This document shows, piece after piece, positions 52,001 to 60,973 of a stretch of DNA of 64,000 nucleotides. Below the pieces are notes generated by a model. That model saw only the letters and a list, made by a program, of their open reading frames with translations, did not search any database and was not told the DNA's origin. The stretch is from contig CAYVQC010000008.1 of assembly GCA_964453995.1 (NCBI GenBank), forward strand, positions 1-64,000, read 5' to 3'. Origin of the DNA: SKVR01 sp964453995. GTDB taxonomy: Bacteria > Bacteroidota > Bacteroidia > Bacteroidales > UBA7960. Made by a program: the position numbers and the translations under genes. Within the stretch, counting starts at the first letter, position 1. Every line of letters begins with the position of its first letter.

Positions 52001-53734
52001 TTATTTCTGCTTCAACGCCCCTGACCTTTTCCTGATAATCGCCTGTGAGATCATGTATAGAAGCAGCAATATCAAAAGAAACAACGCAAGCCTGCCCAGG
52101 AAGTCGCCGCTTCTTACATAAAAGGTAATTTTATCGTTTTTGGGAATCTGCTCCCTTAGCACATCCGCTTCCCACCATTGGGTTTGTTGGTAGAATCTTC
52201 CCATGGGATCAATGAAACCCGAGATTCCTGTTTTTGCTGCACGGGCAATGCTTCTGCGGGTTTCAATGGCTCTAAGCCGGGCATATTGATTATGCTGCCG
52301 GTAGCCCGGCGTATCGCGCCACCAACCATCGTTGGTAACAATAAAGATGAGCTCTGCACCTTTAATCACATAGCGATTCAGGTATTCTCCATAAATGGAT
52401 TCGTAACAGATCACCGGTGCCACCCGGGTACCATCCATACCGGTAAACACTTCACGATCATTCTGCACACCCATACTGCCTGCTGTTCCGCCAAAGTACT
52501 CTACCAGTTTTCCCACAGGTTTCAACAGGCGGGCAAAAGGCATTCGTTCAATGCCAGGAACCAGCTTCGATTTAAAATAAGTATCCATAGTGCCATCTGA
52601 ATCAAGGTACAAAGCGGCATTGTAAGCATCATACCAAGAATCACTGTTTCTGAACTGACGGGCGGTGGCCGAAGGTGTTTCATCATGTTCATATTGCCGA
52701 TACATCATAGAACCAATGACCCAGGCCAGCGAGTCATGCTTTTGCACATGTTCACTCAGGGCATTATAGCCATAGTGAGACTCAGGCCGGTTGAGCCAGA
52801 AAGTGCCGGGCAACGAGGCTTCAGGAGCAACCACAAATCGTGTGGAAGGGGTAATCTTATCATCGGCAAGCAGAATAAGGGAATCGGACCATTGCTTTAC
52901 CTGGTCTTCACCCCTGGGGTCGAGATAGGGGTCGCGTCCGGGTTGTACAATTACTACTTCGGTGGTTTCTTCGGGCATGTCATAACGATTCCAGATGACC
53001 AGCGAGATGACAGGAGGAACCACCAGGAAAAAGAATGTTGCAAGGCCGGTAAAAGCTCTCCTTTTGATCAGCTGAAACTGTTGTACATTTTTCAGGTATA
53101 TTTCCATTTGCTTCTTCTGCTTAGCCTCTTCACCCTCACCGCTGGCTATGTTTCTTTGTACCGTAATGGTTTCCAGCGGTTGCCGGTATGCCCGGTACAA
53201 TGCATAAAAACAGATATTCATGATAATGATCCAGGTGGTACCGCCCAGGGTGCCGGTATATTCATACCACTGCACCCAACGTGGCATGGTGGCAAAAACA
53301 TTTCCCAGATTCAGCCAGCTCCAGCTCAGATCCCAGTCGAGGTGTAAAAATTCAAAACTAAGCCAGAAAATGACCAGCGACACGACTCCCTGATTTCCCG
53401 GAAGAATGCGGCGGGCAAGATGCATCAGGTAGAAAGGGATTGCCATAAACAACGAATTTAGAAAAACCGCCATCAGCACTCCCGGAAATGAAGCAAAGAA
53501 AATCCACCACGTGGTAAGTCCGTTGAAAACAGCAAAGGCCAGCCATGCATAAAACAAAACGGAATAACGATGATAATCCTCCTGGTGTGTTTTGATGTGT
53601 TCCTCTACAATCAACAAGGGAATGAATGCCACGAATATGAGCAGAGGAACTCCTCCTGAGGGCCAGCTAAGCGCAAAAAGCACTCCGCTAAGAAGGCTTA
53701 ACAATAACAAACGGTTCTTTCTGAAAAAATGCAT
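52001..53734 (-). CDS. lnt: apolipoprotein N-acyltransferase
   Basis: Lnt adds the third acyl chain to lipoproteins in the inner membrane. I start it at 53734 (MHFFRKNRLLLLSLLSGVLF), the usual first span; an ATG at 53812 would overlap the upstream gene. The 577-residue protein has several N-terminal spans and a periplasmic nitrilase-like domain with the full triad: Glu305 in VVAPEASLPG, Lys390 in YFKSKLVPGIERMPF and Cys443 in VICYESIYGE. A charged insert at about 188-225 (GEGEEAKQKKQM) interrupts the membrane part. It follows the SGNH gene by 67 bases. Several lipoproteins in this window are potential clients. Confidence 0.93.
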   Translation of the reverse strand: MHFFRKNRLLLLSLLSGVLFALSWPSGGVPLLIFVAFIPLLIVEEHIKTHQEDYHRYSVLFYAWLAFAVFNGLTTWWIFFASFPGVLMAVFLNSLFMAIPFYLMHLARRILPGNQGVVSLVIFWLSFEFLHLDWDLSWSWLNLGNVFATMPRWVQWYEYTGTLGGTTWIIIMNICFYALYRAYRQPLETITVQRNIASGEGEEAKQKKQMEIYLKNVQQFQLIKRRAFTGLATFFFLVVPPVISLVIWNRYDMPEETTEVVIVQPGRDPYLDPRGEDQVKQWSDSLILLADDKITPSTRFVVAPEASLPGTFWLNRPESHYGYNALSEHVQKHDSLAWVIGSMMYRQYEHDETPSATARQFRNSDSWYDAYNAALYLDSDGTMDTYFKSKLVPGIERMPFARLLKPVGKLVEYFGGTAGSMGVQNDREVFTGMDGTRVAPVICYESIYGEYLNRYVIKGAELIFIVTNDGWWRDTPGYRQHNQYARLRAIETRRSIARAAKTGISGFIDPMGRFYQQTQWWEADVLREQIPKNDKITFYVRSGDFLGRLALFLLILLLLYMISQAIIRKRSGALKQK

Positions 53735-53801
53735 ATATGGTAAAATGTAACAATGACTAAATCTCATCCCTGAGTCCGATGGCGAGAAGACCAGCCGAGA
53801 A

Positions 53802-55124
53802 TCACTCATCAAGGATCATCAACAGTTTTTCCGCCCATAGCTTATACCCTTCGCCGTTGAGGTGTATCCCGTCTGTGGTAAGTGATCTATCCAACCTGCC
53901 AAAAGCATCGGTAAACAATGCGTGCAGATCGACCCATGTAACGTCATATCTTTCGGCAAGTCTGCTTAAACGCTCATTGGACCTGGTAATAATTGTATGG
54001 CGGTTTTTGAGAACCTCCTTATCATTCGCCACAATTTCATTTACCGGTAATATACTTTGCAGGATGATGCGTGTATCGGGGCTCAACTCCATAACACGGA
54101 TTATCAGCTCCTCCATGTATTGTTCTATGTACTCAGGAGTTGCATCATGAAACAGGATGTTGTTTACTCCACCCATTACCACCAGGGTGGAGGGCTTTTG
54201 TTCAAGCATATGGGGTAAGCGGTGGATCATTCCGGCAATGTTATCTCCTCCAATTCCCCTGTTAACAATTGTTTTTCCGGGAAGGAGTTCATTCCAGAGC
54301 CCATGCTCAGTAATGCTGTTTCCCAGCATTACAATGGCATTTGGAGGCACAACCACTGATTCGTGTATCTGTTTGCGCCTCTCATAATAGAGGCTGGAAT
54401 TGTTAACCGGCTGGGAATGATAATCTGTAGGGTTATCTTCCAGGTAAGGCCTCAACAGGTTGGCCCACAACACATAGCCTTCCCCCATCAGGTGCAACCC
54501 ATCGTTGGTATAGGCACTGCTAAGTTTTCCCTGCTCATCAAGAAAATGGGGATACAGATCAATAAAAGTCTGGTTGAAATCCATAGCAATTTGTTCTATA
54601 CCGGCATTTACCTGCCTGATAAGATGGTCCTTATTCTGGGCCCGGGGGAAATGATCAAATTCATTATTTGTAGGGAGCACGCTTTGCAGATAAATGCGTG
54701 TTTGGGGAGATGCGGCAAGGATTTTTTCTACAATCAGGCGGTAGTTGTTGAGGATTACCTCAACCGGTGTTTCTTTGGATAGATCGTTGATGCCGATGAG
54801 GATAAAGATTTTTTCGGGCGCTGAAGCCGTAACTTCATGAATACGGTTCAAGATGCCAAAGGTATTGTCGCCGGAAATGCCCCTGTTTTTCACTTTAGGG
54901 TTGTTGAACAATTCCTGCCAGTTGCCTCCGTTGGTAATACTATTGCCCAACATAATGATCTCTCCGGGGGTATCAGGCAGCTGCTGAAACAGCGAATAGC
55001 GCTGATCATAAAAGTAAAACCTGAAGGTAGAATCGACCTGAGCTGTTGCCGGATATAAAAATGACCCCAAAACCATCAGCACCCATAGCACGATAAATGA
55101 TTTGACTGCCTGCCTCATAAACAA
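53802..55124 (-). CDS. tandem SGNH/GDSL hydrolase with two complete domains
   Basis: This 440-residue protein has a signal peptide (cleavage near residue 29, PATAQ) and two similar SGNH domains (about 52-232 and 258-440). Domain 1 shows Ser62 in LGNSIT, Gly in RGISGDN, Asn in GINDLS and Asp208-x-x-His211 in NDGLHL. Domain 2 shows Ser270 in LGNSIT, RGIGGDN, GGVNNI and Asp418-x-x-His421 in TDGIHL. Both sets look complete. Such esterases often deacetylate glycans or cleave acyl chains. It follows the helicase gene by 24 bases and precedes lnt, so the three may share transcription. Substrate unknown. Confidence 0.9.
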   Translation of the reverse strand: MFMRQAVKSFIVLWVLMVLGSFLYPATAQVDSTFRFYFYDQRYSLFQQLPDTPGEIIMLGNSITNGGNWQELFNNPKVKNRGISGDNTFGILNRIHEVTASAPEKIFILIGINDLSKETPVEVILNNYRLIVEKILAASPQTRIYLQSVLPTNNEFDHFPRAQNKDHLIRQVNAGIEQIAMDFNQTFIDLYPHFLDEQGKLSSAYTNDGLHLMGEGYVLWANLLRPYLEDNPTDYHSQPVNNSSLYYERRKQIHESVVVPPNAIVMLGNSITEHGLWNELLPGKTIVNRGIGGDNIAGMIHRLPHMLEQKPSTLVVMGGVNNILFHDATPEYIEQYMEELIIRVMELSPDTRIILQSILPVNEIVANDKEVLKNRHTIITRSNERLSRLAERYDVTWVDLHALFTDAFGRLDRSLTTDGIHLNGEGYKLWAEKLLMILDE

Positions 55125-55148
55125 TGGAATTAGTATTAAAATGCTTTA

Positions 55149-56489
55149 TCAGGCATCATCCTGGTTTCTTTTTCTATTGGGTGAGCGTCTTCTGCGGTTG
55201 GGTTTCTCGTCCTTGTTTTTTTGCTGATCTCCTGTGTTGGGATGAACTGAACCTTCTGCTCTTTTTCTGCGTTTTGGGGAGCCCGGTCTGCGGTGGAACC
55301 TCCCTCCTCCCCGCTTTTTGTCAGGATGCATCTTTTGCCTGGCAGGATCATAGTCAGGCCCTTTGCCCACCTGTTCGGGTAACGCCATTTTAGGAACCTC
55401 CATACCAATAAGGCGTTCTACACCGGCAAAGCGTCGCTGCTCGTCTTCTCCTATAAAAGTAATCCCTACCCCCTTGCGGGCGGCGCGGGCTGTGCGTCCC
55501 ACACGGTGCACATAATCTTCCGGATCGCCGGGTGCATCGTAGTTGATCACCAGGCTTATGTTATCCACATCAATGCCACGGGCAAGCACATCGGTAGCCA
55601 CAATTATACGCAGCTGCCTGTTTTTAAAATCGCGCAGGTATTCAGCTCTTACATGCTGCTCAAGATCGGAGTGGAAAGACCGCACATCATGCTTATGCAT
55701 TTTAAGGATTTCACCGATTTGCTTTACCTTGCTTTTGGTGGATGCAAAGATCAGGATAGAATCATACTCCTTGTTTTCGAGGATAGAGAGCAAAAGTTCG
55801 TTTTTCTGATTATTGTAAACCACATAGGCCTGCTGAGCAACCCCTTCCGCAGGCTTCGAGAGAGAGAGGTTGATCTTTAAAGGATTGCGAAGTATTTTGT
55901 CTGCAAGGATTTCAATCTTGGGTGGCATGGTAGCGCTAAAGAGGAGGGTTTGCCGGTTTTGTGGCAAATAACTGATGATGCGCATAATATCATCAAAGAA
56001 ACCCATATCGAGCATTCTGTCGGCCTCATCAAGCACCAGGTGGCGAAGGCTGGAAAAGTCGATCTTTCCCATGGTCAGCATAGCGATGAGCCTTCCGGGG
56101 GTTGCCACAACAATGTCGGTTCCCAATACAAGGCTTTTTTTCTGTGCTTCCCAGCTTATGCCGTCTCCCCCTCCATATACGGCCATTGAGCTAACCTGCA
56201 CAAAGTATCCAAGACCTTCTATTTGCTGGTCTATTTGCATAGCCAACTCACGGGTGGGCACGATGACCAGCGTATTTAGTCCTGCTGTTTTCTCCTGGAT
56301 GATCTTATGCAAAACAGGCAAAATAAAGGCTGCAGTTTTTCCGGTACCGGTTTGGGCACAAGCCAGCAAATCGCGGTTCTGAAGGATCATGGGGATGGTT
56401 TGCTCCTGAACAGGAGTAGCTTTCTTAAAGCCCATGGCATCGAGTCCTTCCATCAATGCCTCATTCAATTGTAAATCTGAGAATAACAA
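55149..56489 (-). CDS. DEAD-box RNA helicase (RhlE-like)
   Basis: This 446-residue ATP-dependent RNA helicase has the Q motif (FKKATPVQEQTIP), Walker A AQTGTGKTAAF, PTRELA, the DEAD box in LDEADRMLDMGF, SAT in LFSATMPP, and motifs V and VI (ATDVLARGID, HRVGRTARA). After about residue 375 comes a basic, disordered tail rich in Arg, Lys and Pro (KKRGGGRFHRRPG, RRRRSPNRKRNQ) that probably binds RNA. These enzymes help ribosome assembly and RNA decay, often in the cold. A -7 box TATCTTTG lies upstream at 56530-56537. Confidence 0.93.
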   Translation of the reverse strand: MLFSDLQLNEALMEGLDAMGFKKATPVQEQTIPMILQNRDLLACAQTGTGKTAAFILPVLHKIIQEKTAGLNTLVIVPTRELAMQIDQQIEGLGYFVQVSSMAVYGGGDGISWEAQKKSLVLGTDIVVATPGRLIAMLTMGKIDFSSLRHLVLDEADRMLDMGFFDDIMRIISYLPQNRQTLLFSATMPPKIEILADKILRNPLKINLSLSKPAEGVAQQAYVVYNNQKNELLLSILENKEYDSILIFASTKSKVKQIGEILKMHKHDVRSFHSDLEQHVRAEYLRDFKNRQLRIIVATDVLARGIDVDNISLVINYDAPGDPEDYVHRVGRTARAARKGVGITFIGEDEQRRFAGVERLIGMEVPKMALPEQVGKGPDYDPARQKMHPDKKRGGGRFHRRPGSPKRRKRAEGSVHPNTGDQQKNKDEKPNRRRRSPNRKRNQDDA

Positions 56490-56529
56490 AGTAGAGTGAA
56501 TTTAAATGTGGTAAGCGTTTTCGGCTTTG

Positions 56530-56537
56530 CAAAGATA
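56530..56537 (-). promoter_or_regulatory. -7 box of the RNA helicase gene
   Basis: Reads TATCTTTG on the minus strand, an exact match to TAnnTTTG, 41 bases before the ATG. No matching -33 box. Confidence 0.4.
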
Positions 56538-56738
56538 AAAAAATATATGTGGCCGGCTTTAAAACAATTACAGAGGAATTGCTGCCATAACGCAATTCAT
56601 TATCGGTATTGCACAAGCTACCCTTACTTTAGAACAGCACTACTTCTTACAAACTGATGTTGGCGATTTGATTGTAACGAAAACATAAAAAGAGAGTCTA
56701 ATGCCATTAAAACCCTAACTTTAAAGAATTCAACAACT

Positions 56739-57191
56739 ATGGAAAACAAAAAACAAAATCTTGCAATAGGTCTTATTATGCTGCTGGGTGTGCTGGTGGG
56801 CCTGCCCGTAATGGGATCAGAAAAAGAGAAAGAAGCGGTGGTAAACGTTGTAACCTCAGCCTACGTAGAGGGCTTTCAAAACCTTGGGGGTAAAGAAATG
56901 ATGGAAGCCGGTTTTCATCCTACCTTCGTAATGGTTCTTAACCGCGGCGGGCAGCTCAGTGAATTGCCACTGGCACGCATGATCGGGATTGTGGAGCAAC
57001 GGCTGGCAAACCCCGATTACCAACATGTGCCGGTTGAAGCAAAGATTCTCGATGTGGATGTTACCGGAAATGCCGCCATGGTAAAACTGGAATTGTATCG
57101 TGAAGGAAAGTTGCTTTTTACCGACTACCTTGGCCTTTACAAATTTGAGAATGGCTGGAAAATCTTCAACAAACTCTACAACCAGCATTAG
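56739..57191 (+). CDS. exported NTF2-like (putative lumazine-binding-type) protein
   Basis: This 150-residue protein begins with a hydrophobic signal or anchor (LAIGLIMLLGVLVGLPVMGS). The rest has the NTF2/SnoaL-like cone fold pattern of the 'putative lumazine-binding' family: a helix VVNVVTSAYVEGFQ, the FHPTFVMVLNR strand, and C-terminal strands AAMVKLELYREGKLLFTDYLGLYKFENGWKIFNKLY. Such small domains bind or turn over small molecules, but I cannot assign a ligand. It precedes pnuC by 73 bases, and pnuC has its own candidate promoter. Confidence 0.75.
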   Translation: MENKKQNLAIGLIMLLGVLVGLPVMGSEKEKEAVVNVVTSAYVEGFQNLGGKEMMEAGFHPTFVMVLNRGGQLSELPLARMIGIVEQRLANPDYQHVPVEAKILDVDVTGNAAMVKLELYREGKLLFTDYLGLYKFENGWKIFNKLYNQH

Positions 57192-57229
57192 AACTCATCA
57201 AACCTTAGCTGATTTGGGGAGATTTCTTT

Positions 57230-57237
57230 TACCTTTG
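57230..57237 (+). promoter_or_regulatory. -7 box of pnuC
   Basis: TACCTTTG matches TAnnTTTG exactly and lies 27 bases before the ATG at 57265. The -33 region is weak. Confidence 0.45.
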
Positions 57238-57264
57238 CACCGGTTTTAAAATTCCCCGTTCAGT

Positions 57265-57951
57265 ATGATCTTAAGCACCTTTTTCGATATTTTCTGGCAC
57301 AATGTTCTGCAAACTTCATGGCTGGAAATCATAGCTGTTATATTTGGTCTGGCCAGCGTTTGGTACGCACGCCAGGCCAATATCCTGGTTTATCCTACCG
57401 GAATCGTATCGGTTGTCATTTATGTGTATATCCTTATAGAACCCAAACTTTATGCTGATGTGGGTATCAACTTTTTTTATTTCCTGATGAGTGTTTATGG
57501 TTGGTATATGTGGACACGCAAAGGACCGAACAAAAAAGTGATCCCCATAAGATGGAACACCCCCCTTCAACAGGTTTTGGGTATAGCGGCCGTAATAGTT
57601 TTTTTCTTTGTAATCCTGGGATTGATCTGGATCTTTAAACGAAACGACCATGAATACCTGGCCGAATATGTTTATTTTGAACCCTTGAAGCTGGTCTATG
57701 TAGACTCCTTTACCACTGCCATTTTCCTGGTAGGTATGCTGTTCATGGCTCTGAAAAGAATAGAGAACTGGATCTACTGGATCATTGGAGACCTGATCTC
57801 TGTTCCGCTTTATTTCAACAAGGGGTACGTTTTTACCAGTTTTCAGTATTTTGTATTCCTGATCCTGGCTATTTCAGGCCTGATTGTATGGATAAAGAAA
57901 TGGGAAAAGGACCAGAGAAAGGAACCGGTTACCCTGCTTAGTCAAAGGTAA
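57265..57951 (+). CDS. pnuC: PnuC-family vitamin transporter (nicotinamide riboside or related)
   Basis: This 228-residue membrane protein has about seven hydrophobic segments and PnuC landmarks such as LEIIAVIFGLASVWYARQ, YPTGIVSVVIYVYIL and FYFLMSVYGWYMWTRKG, then NWIYWIIGDLISVPLYFNKGY. PnuC proteins are energy-independent channels that work with a kinase trapping the vitamin inside. In Bacteroidetes some homologues carry thiamine (PnuT), usually beside TPP riboswitches and thiamine genes. Neither is seen here, which favours nicotinamide riboside but does not prove it. Confidence 0.85.
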   Translation: MILSTFFDIFWHNVLQTSWLEIIAVIFGLASVWYARQANILVYPTGIVSVVIYVYILIEPKLYADVGINFFYFLMSVYGWYMWTRKGPNKKVIPIRWNTPLQQVLGIAAVIVFFFVILGLIWIFKRNDHEYLAEYVYFEPLKLVYVDSFTTAIFLVGMLFMALKRIENWIYWIIGDLISVPLYFNKGYVFTSFQYFVFLILAISGLIVWIKKWEKDQRKEPVTLLSQR

Positions 57952-58037
57952 CCGGCCGATTTATCACATCCGGAAATAAAGACAAGTTGCGCGAAGGATT
58001 TTCCGATAATTTTTGCTTGATCTCCGTATCAGGATAC

Positions 58038-58748
58038 TCAGGCAATATTGGTAAACACTGCCTGGATATCATCATCATCCTCGATTTTATCAAGCAGCTT
58101 ATCGATTTCATCCAGTTGATCTTCGGTGTATTCCACCGGTGTGTTGGGAATACGTTGCAAATTAGCCTTGGTTATATCAATTCCCTTTTCTTCCAGTGCC
58201 TGGTTAAGAGAGCCAAAATCTTTATAATCAGCATAGGCATAGGCAACCCCCTCGTTTACTACTATTTCTTCAAGGCCTGCATCGATGAGTTCCAGTTCCA
58301 GTTCTTCCACATCCATTCCTTCTTTGAGTTCAAACTGAAAAACCGCTTTGCGCGAAAACATAAAGTCAAGAGAGCCGGTAGGTACCAATCCACCACCAGC
58401 TTTGTTGAAGTATGATTTGATGTTGGCAATGGTACGTGTAGGATTGTCGGTGGCACATTCAACAACTACCAGCACGCCATGAGGCCCTTTCCCTTCATAA
58501 ACTATTTCTGTAAAACTCTCAGCATCTTTGCCTGCCGCTCTTTTGATGGCTGCCTCAATATTATCCTTGGGCATATTCTGTGCCTTGGCGTTCTGTATGG
58601 CGGTACGTAGCCTTCCGTTCAGATCGGGATCCGCTCCTCCTTCTTTTGCAGCTAAGGTAATGGCTTTGGCAAGCCGGGGAAATACTTTCGACATTTTGTC
58701 CCAGCGTTTCTCCTTGGCTGCCCTGCGATATTCAAATGCTCTTCCCAT
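58038..58748 (-). CDS. yebC: YebC/PmpR-family regulator or translation factor
   Basis: This 236-residue protein begins MGRAFEYRRAAKEKRWDKMS, a family variant of the MAGHSKW start. The core text includes LAKAITLAAKEGGADPDLN, NMPKDNIEAAIKRAAGKD, YEGKGPHGVLVVVECATDN and NIKSYFNKAGGGL. YebC proteins were described as DNA-binding regulators and more recently as factors that help ribosomes through difficult peptide sequences. It is alone, with an unusual upstream region (58749-59056) rich in a hexamer repeat. The acidic C-terminus (KIEDDDDIQAVFTNIA) is typical. Confidence 0.93.
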   Translation of the reverse strand: MGRAFEYRRAAKEKRWDKMSKVFPRLAKAITLAAKEGGADPDLNGRLRTAIQNAKAQNMPKDNIEAAIKRAAGKDAESFTEIVYEGKGPHGVLVVVECATDNPTRTIANIKSYFNKAGGGLVPTGSLDFMFSRKAVFQFELKEGMDVEELELELIDAGLEEIVVNEGVAYAYADYKDFGSLNQALEEKGIDITKANLQRIPNTPVEYTEDQLDEIDKLLDKIEDDDDIQAVFTNIA

Positions 58749-59056
58749 AATATGTAGTTCTTACTTTAGTATATGTCGTCTTGGGTAAATTATCTTATCA
58801 AATAAAAAGTTATTTCTGCTCCGGGAACAAAAAAACCCACAGCTCTGCAAGCGCAAAAGTAAAAAATAATAAGGAAAACAATTGCGGCAGGTCAGTAAAA
58901 AACACAAAGTAGGAAACACCTGCGGCATGTATGTTTTCACCTGCGGGTTGCCATCAGGCAACAGTCATGCAGGTAATTAATGCACATTAAAGGGATGCAA
59001 AGGCGGGTTTCACCGGACAGCAGAAGCCTGGCAGGTTGGGAAATGGCACAGCAGGA
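58749..59056. promoter_or_regulatory. repeat-rich upstream region of yebC
   Basis: This 308-base gap has the yebC -7 box (58854-58861) and, upstream of it, five copies of GCAGGT or its complement ACCTGC at 58887, 58918, 58939, 58969 and 59031. Two of them are part of a 9-base direct repeat CACCTGCGG (58917-58925, 58938-58946) spaced exactly 21 bases, and GTTGCC/GGCAAC (58947-58952, 58957-58962) forms a hairpin. No gene is seen. Confidence 0.5.
58854..58861 (-). promoter_or_regulatory. candidate -7 box of yebC
   Basis: Reads TACTTTTG on the minus strand, matching TAnnTTTG, with a TTG 17 bases upstream (58881-58879). The leader would be about 100 bases. Confidence 0.4.
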
Positions 59057-59725
59057 TTAACTTTTAAGTGCTTGATCCAGGGCTTGTGACAGTGTGTTGT
59101 AATCACAAAATCCCCTGGTAAGGATATGCATTTTTTCACCTTTGCGCAAAACTACTGAGGGGAATCCGTTTACCCCCATCCCCTTTATCATGCGAAACTC
59201 ATTGTCGATGATCCTGGCAATTTCATCTGACTCCATTCTTTGTACAAATTTTTCAGGATCGAGCCCAAATTCATCAGCAAGGGTATGCCAGGTTTGTGGT
59301 TCATCCATCCGCATGCCCTCATAATAGAATGCCTGCTGTATCCTTGCTGCAAATTCAACACATTCACCGCGTTTTTCAATCCTGAAAACGGCCATAGCCT
59401 TTGCCGGAGGGATAGAGGTAAGAAGCACATCTTCCCTGTCGAGCAACCCATTGAGAAATTCTTTTCCGAACTTTACTCCCGTCGTAATTTCCACCTGCGG
59501 ATAAGCATGCCTGATAAAATCAGCCATCTGGCAGATGGGTGTAATCTCTTCTCCCCTGACCATCCCCCCTGAAAGTACAAGGAATGAAACCTTATTGCCA
59601 TAGGCCTCTTTCAGCTTTTTTATTACATCATTGAAGCCAAAGCACCAGCCACACAAGGCATCATAAACATACAGAACTTCGGGCTCCTCCTTATCATAGT
59701 GGGCTCTGCCATTAACTTTTGCCAT
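59057..59725 (-). CDS. DsbA-family/FrnE-like thioredoxin-fold protein
   Basis: This 222-residue protein has a DsbA-type fold with the redox motif CGWC (Cys25, Cys28) in YDALCGWCFGF and the cis-Pro loop GVNGFPSVV near the C-terminus. The helical insert between them (SGGMVRGEEI to HTLADEFGLDPEKF) is typical of the FrnE/YwbO-like group. No signal peptide is present, so it acts in the cytoplasm, perhaps in oxidative stress or protein thiol reduction; polyketide-related FrnE function is not implied. It is divergent from a medium-chain dehydrogenase gene 207 bases away. Confidence 0.88.
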   Translation of the reverse strand: MAKVNGRAHYDKEEPEVLYVYDALCGWCFGFNDVIKKLKEAYGNKVSFLVLSGGMVRGEEITPICQMADFIRHAYPQVEITTGVKFGKEFLNGLLDREDVLLTSIPPAKAMAVFRIEKRGECVEFAARIQQAFYYEGMRMDEPQTWHTLADEFGLDPEKFVQRMESDEIARIIDNEFRMIKGMGVNGFPSVVLRKGEKMHILTRGFCDYNTLSQALDQALKS

Positions 59726-59932
59726 AAAACTAAGAAATGTATTGAAAGATTATTAATTACGGGGACTAAAACCGGGGAACGCCTGTTTTCTTCCGTTCGA
59801 TCATTCCAACAAACCACGCAACTTTTTTGTTTAGAATTGGGCATTTCAAAATAACTTCCGTAATTTTATGTAATAGTCTTCTATAAAAAGAAAAGGCAAC
59901 AGCAGTAATTCTTTCATTAAGCACTAAACCCC

Positions 59933-60874
59933 ATGAAGAAAATTGTCTACAAGTCATATGGCTCGCCGGATGTATTACAGGTTGTGGAAGTACCCATACC
60001 CGAGCCTGGTAAAAATCAGGTATTGGTAAAGGTGATTGCCGCAGGGGTAAATCCAATAGATTATAAAAACCGGAATGGAAGCATGAAAATGATCGCTCCG
60101 GGAAAATTTCCAAGAACACCAGGTGCGGAAATATCAGGAATTGTTGAAAAAACCGGGCACGGAGCACAAAAATTCAATCCGGGCGACAACGTGTATGCAA
60201 TGTTGTCAATGGCAGGCGGAGGCTACAGCCAGTATATAGTACTAAAAGAAAACCTCCTTTGCAACATGCCCCACAATATTGGGTTTAGCGAAGCTGCAGC
60301 TGCTCCGCTTGCGGGGCTCACAGCATTACAATCCTTGCGCGATAAGGGGAAAATAAAAAAAGGCATGAACGTATTGGTCAATGGAGCATCAGGAGGCGTA
60401 GGTATGTTTGGAGTACAGATTGCAAAAGCTTATGAATGTACTGTTACTGCTGTTTGTTCCGGTAAAAACATTTCGTTCGTTGAAAGCCTTGGCGCTGATC
60501 ATTCCATTGATTATAAGGAGGAAGACTTTACACAAACCCAGGAAAAATACGACATTGTTTTTGATGCTGTTGCCACTTCAACACCTCGCAAATGCTCACG
60601 CATCATAAAACCAGGAGGTACCTTCGTTACCACATTACCAGGGCCATCGGTCATGTTGAGGCAAATCACCAACCCCGTACGACCTCGAAAAACGTACGGA
60701 ATTCTTACCCAACCCAATGGGGATGACCTCAAGATTTTGGCAGGGTTGATTGAAAAAAACAAATTTAAAATATACCTTGACCAGGTTTACACCATCGATG
60801 AAGCTCCCAAGGCCCATCAGTACATTGAAACAAGAAGGGTAAGAGGAAAACTTGTTATCAAAATGGTTCAATAA
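59933..60874 (+). CDS. zinc-independent MDR oxidoreductase (quinone reductase-like)
   Basis: This 313-residue protein belongs to the medium-chain dehydrogenase/reductase superfamily. It begins MKKIVYKSYGSPDVLQVVEV, has GVNPIDYKNRNG and PGAEISGIVEKTG in the catalytic domain, and the nucleotide-binding motif NGASGGVGMFGVQIAK. The zinc-binding Cys/His residues of alcohol dehydrogenases are absent, as in NADPH:quinone reductases and enoyl reductases. The substrate is unknown. Its neighbours are a divergent thioredoxin-fold protein and an outer-membrane barrel, with no pathway context. Confidence 0.88.
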   Translation: MKKIVYKSYGSPDVLQVVEVPIPEPGKNQVLVKVIAAGVNPIDYKNRNGSMKMIAPGKFPRTPGAEISGIVEKTGHGAQKFNPGDNVYAMLSMAGGGYSQYIVLKENLLCNMPHNIGFSEAAAAPLAGLTALQSLRDKGKIKKGMNVLVNGASGGVGMFGVQIAKAYECTVTAVCSGKNISFVESLGADHSIDYKEEDFTQTQEKYDIVFDAVATSTPRKCSRIIKPGGTFVTTLPGPSVMLRQITNPVRPRKTYGILTQPNGDDLKILAGLIEKNKFKIYLDQVYTIDEAPKAHQYIETRRVRGKLVIKMVQ

Positions 60875-60973
60875 TCAGCTGTAATATTATGTTTTCTCTA
60901 TAAATGGCATTAAATTTGACAAACCATTGACCCAACAGCAAAATCATTTCATTTATCTCATAAATATTATATT

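Noticed and set aside
57192..57264. TPP riboswitch upstream of pnuC
   Set aside because: The gap is only 73 bases and lacks the conserved CTGAGA/ACCTGA-type TPP elements.
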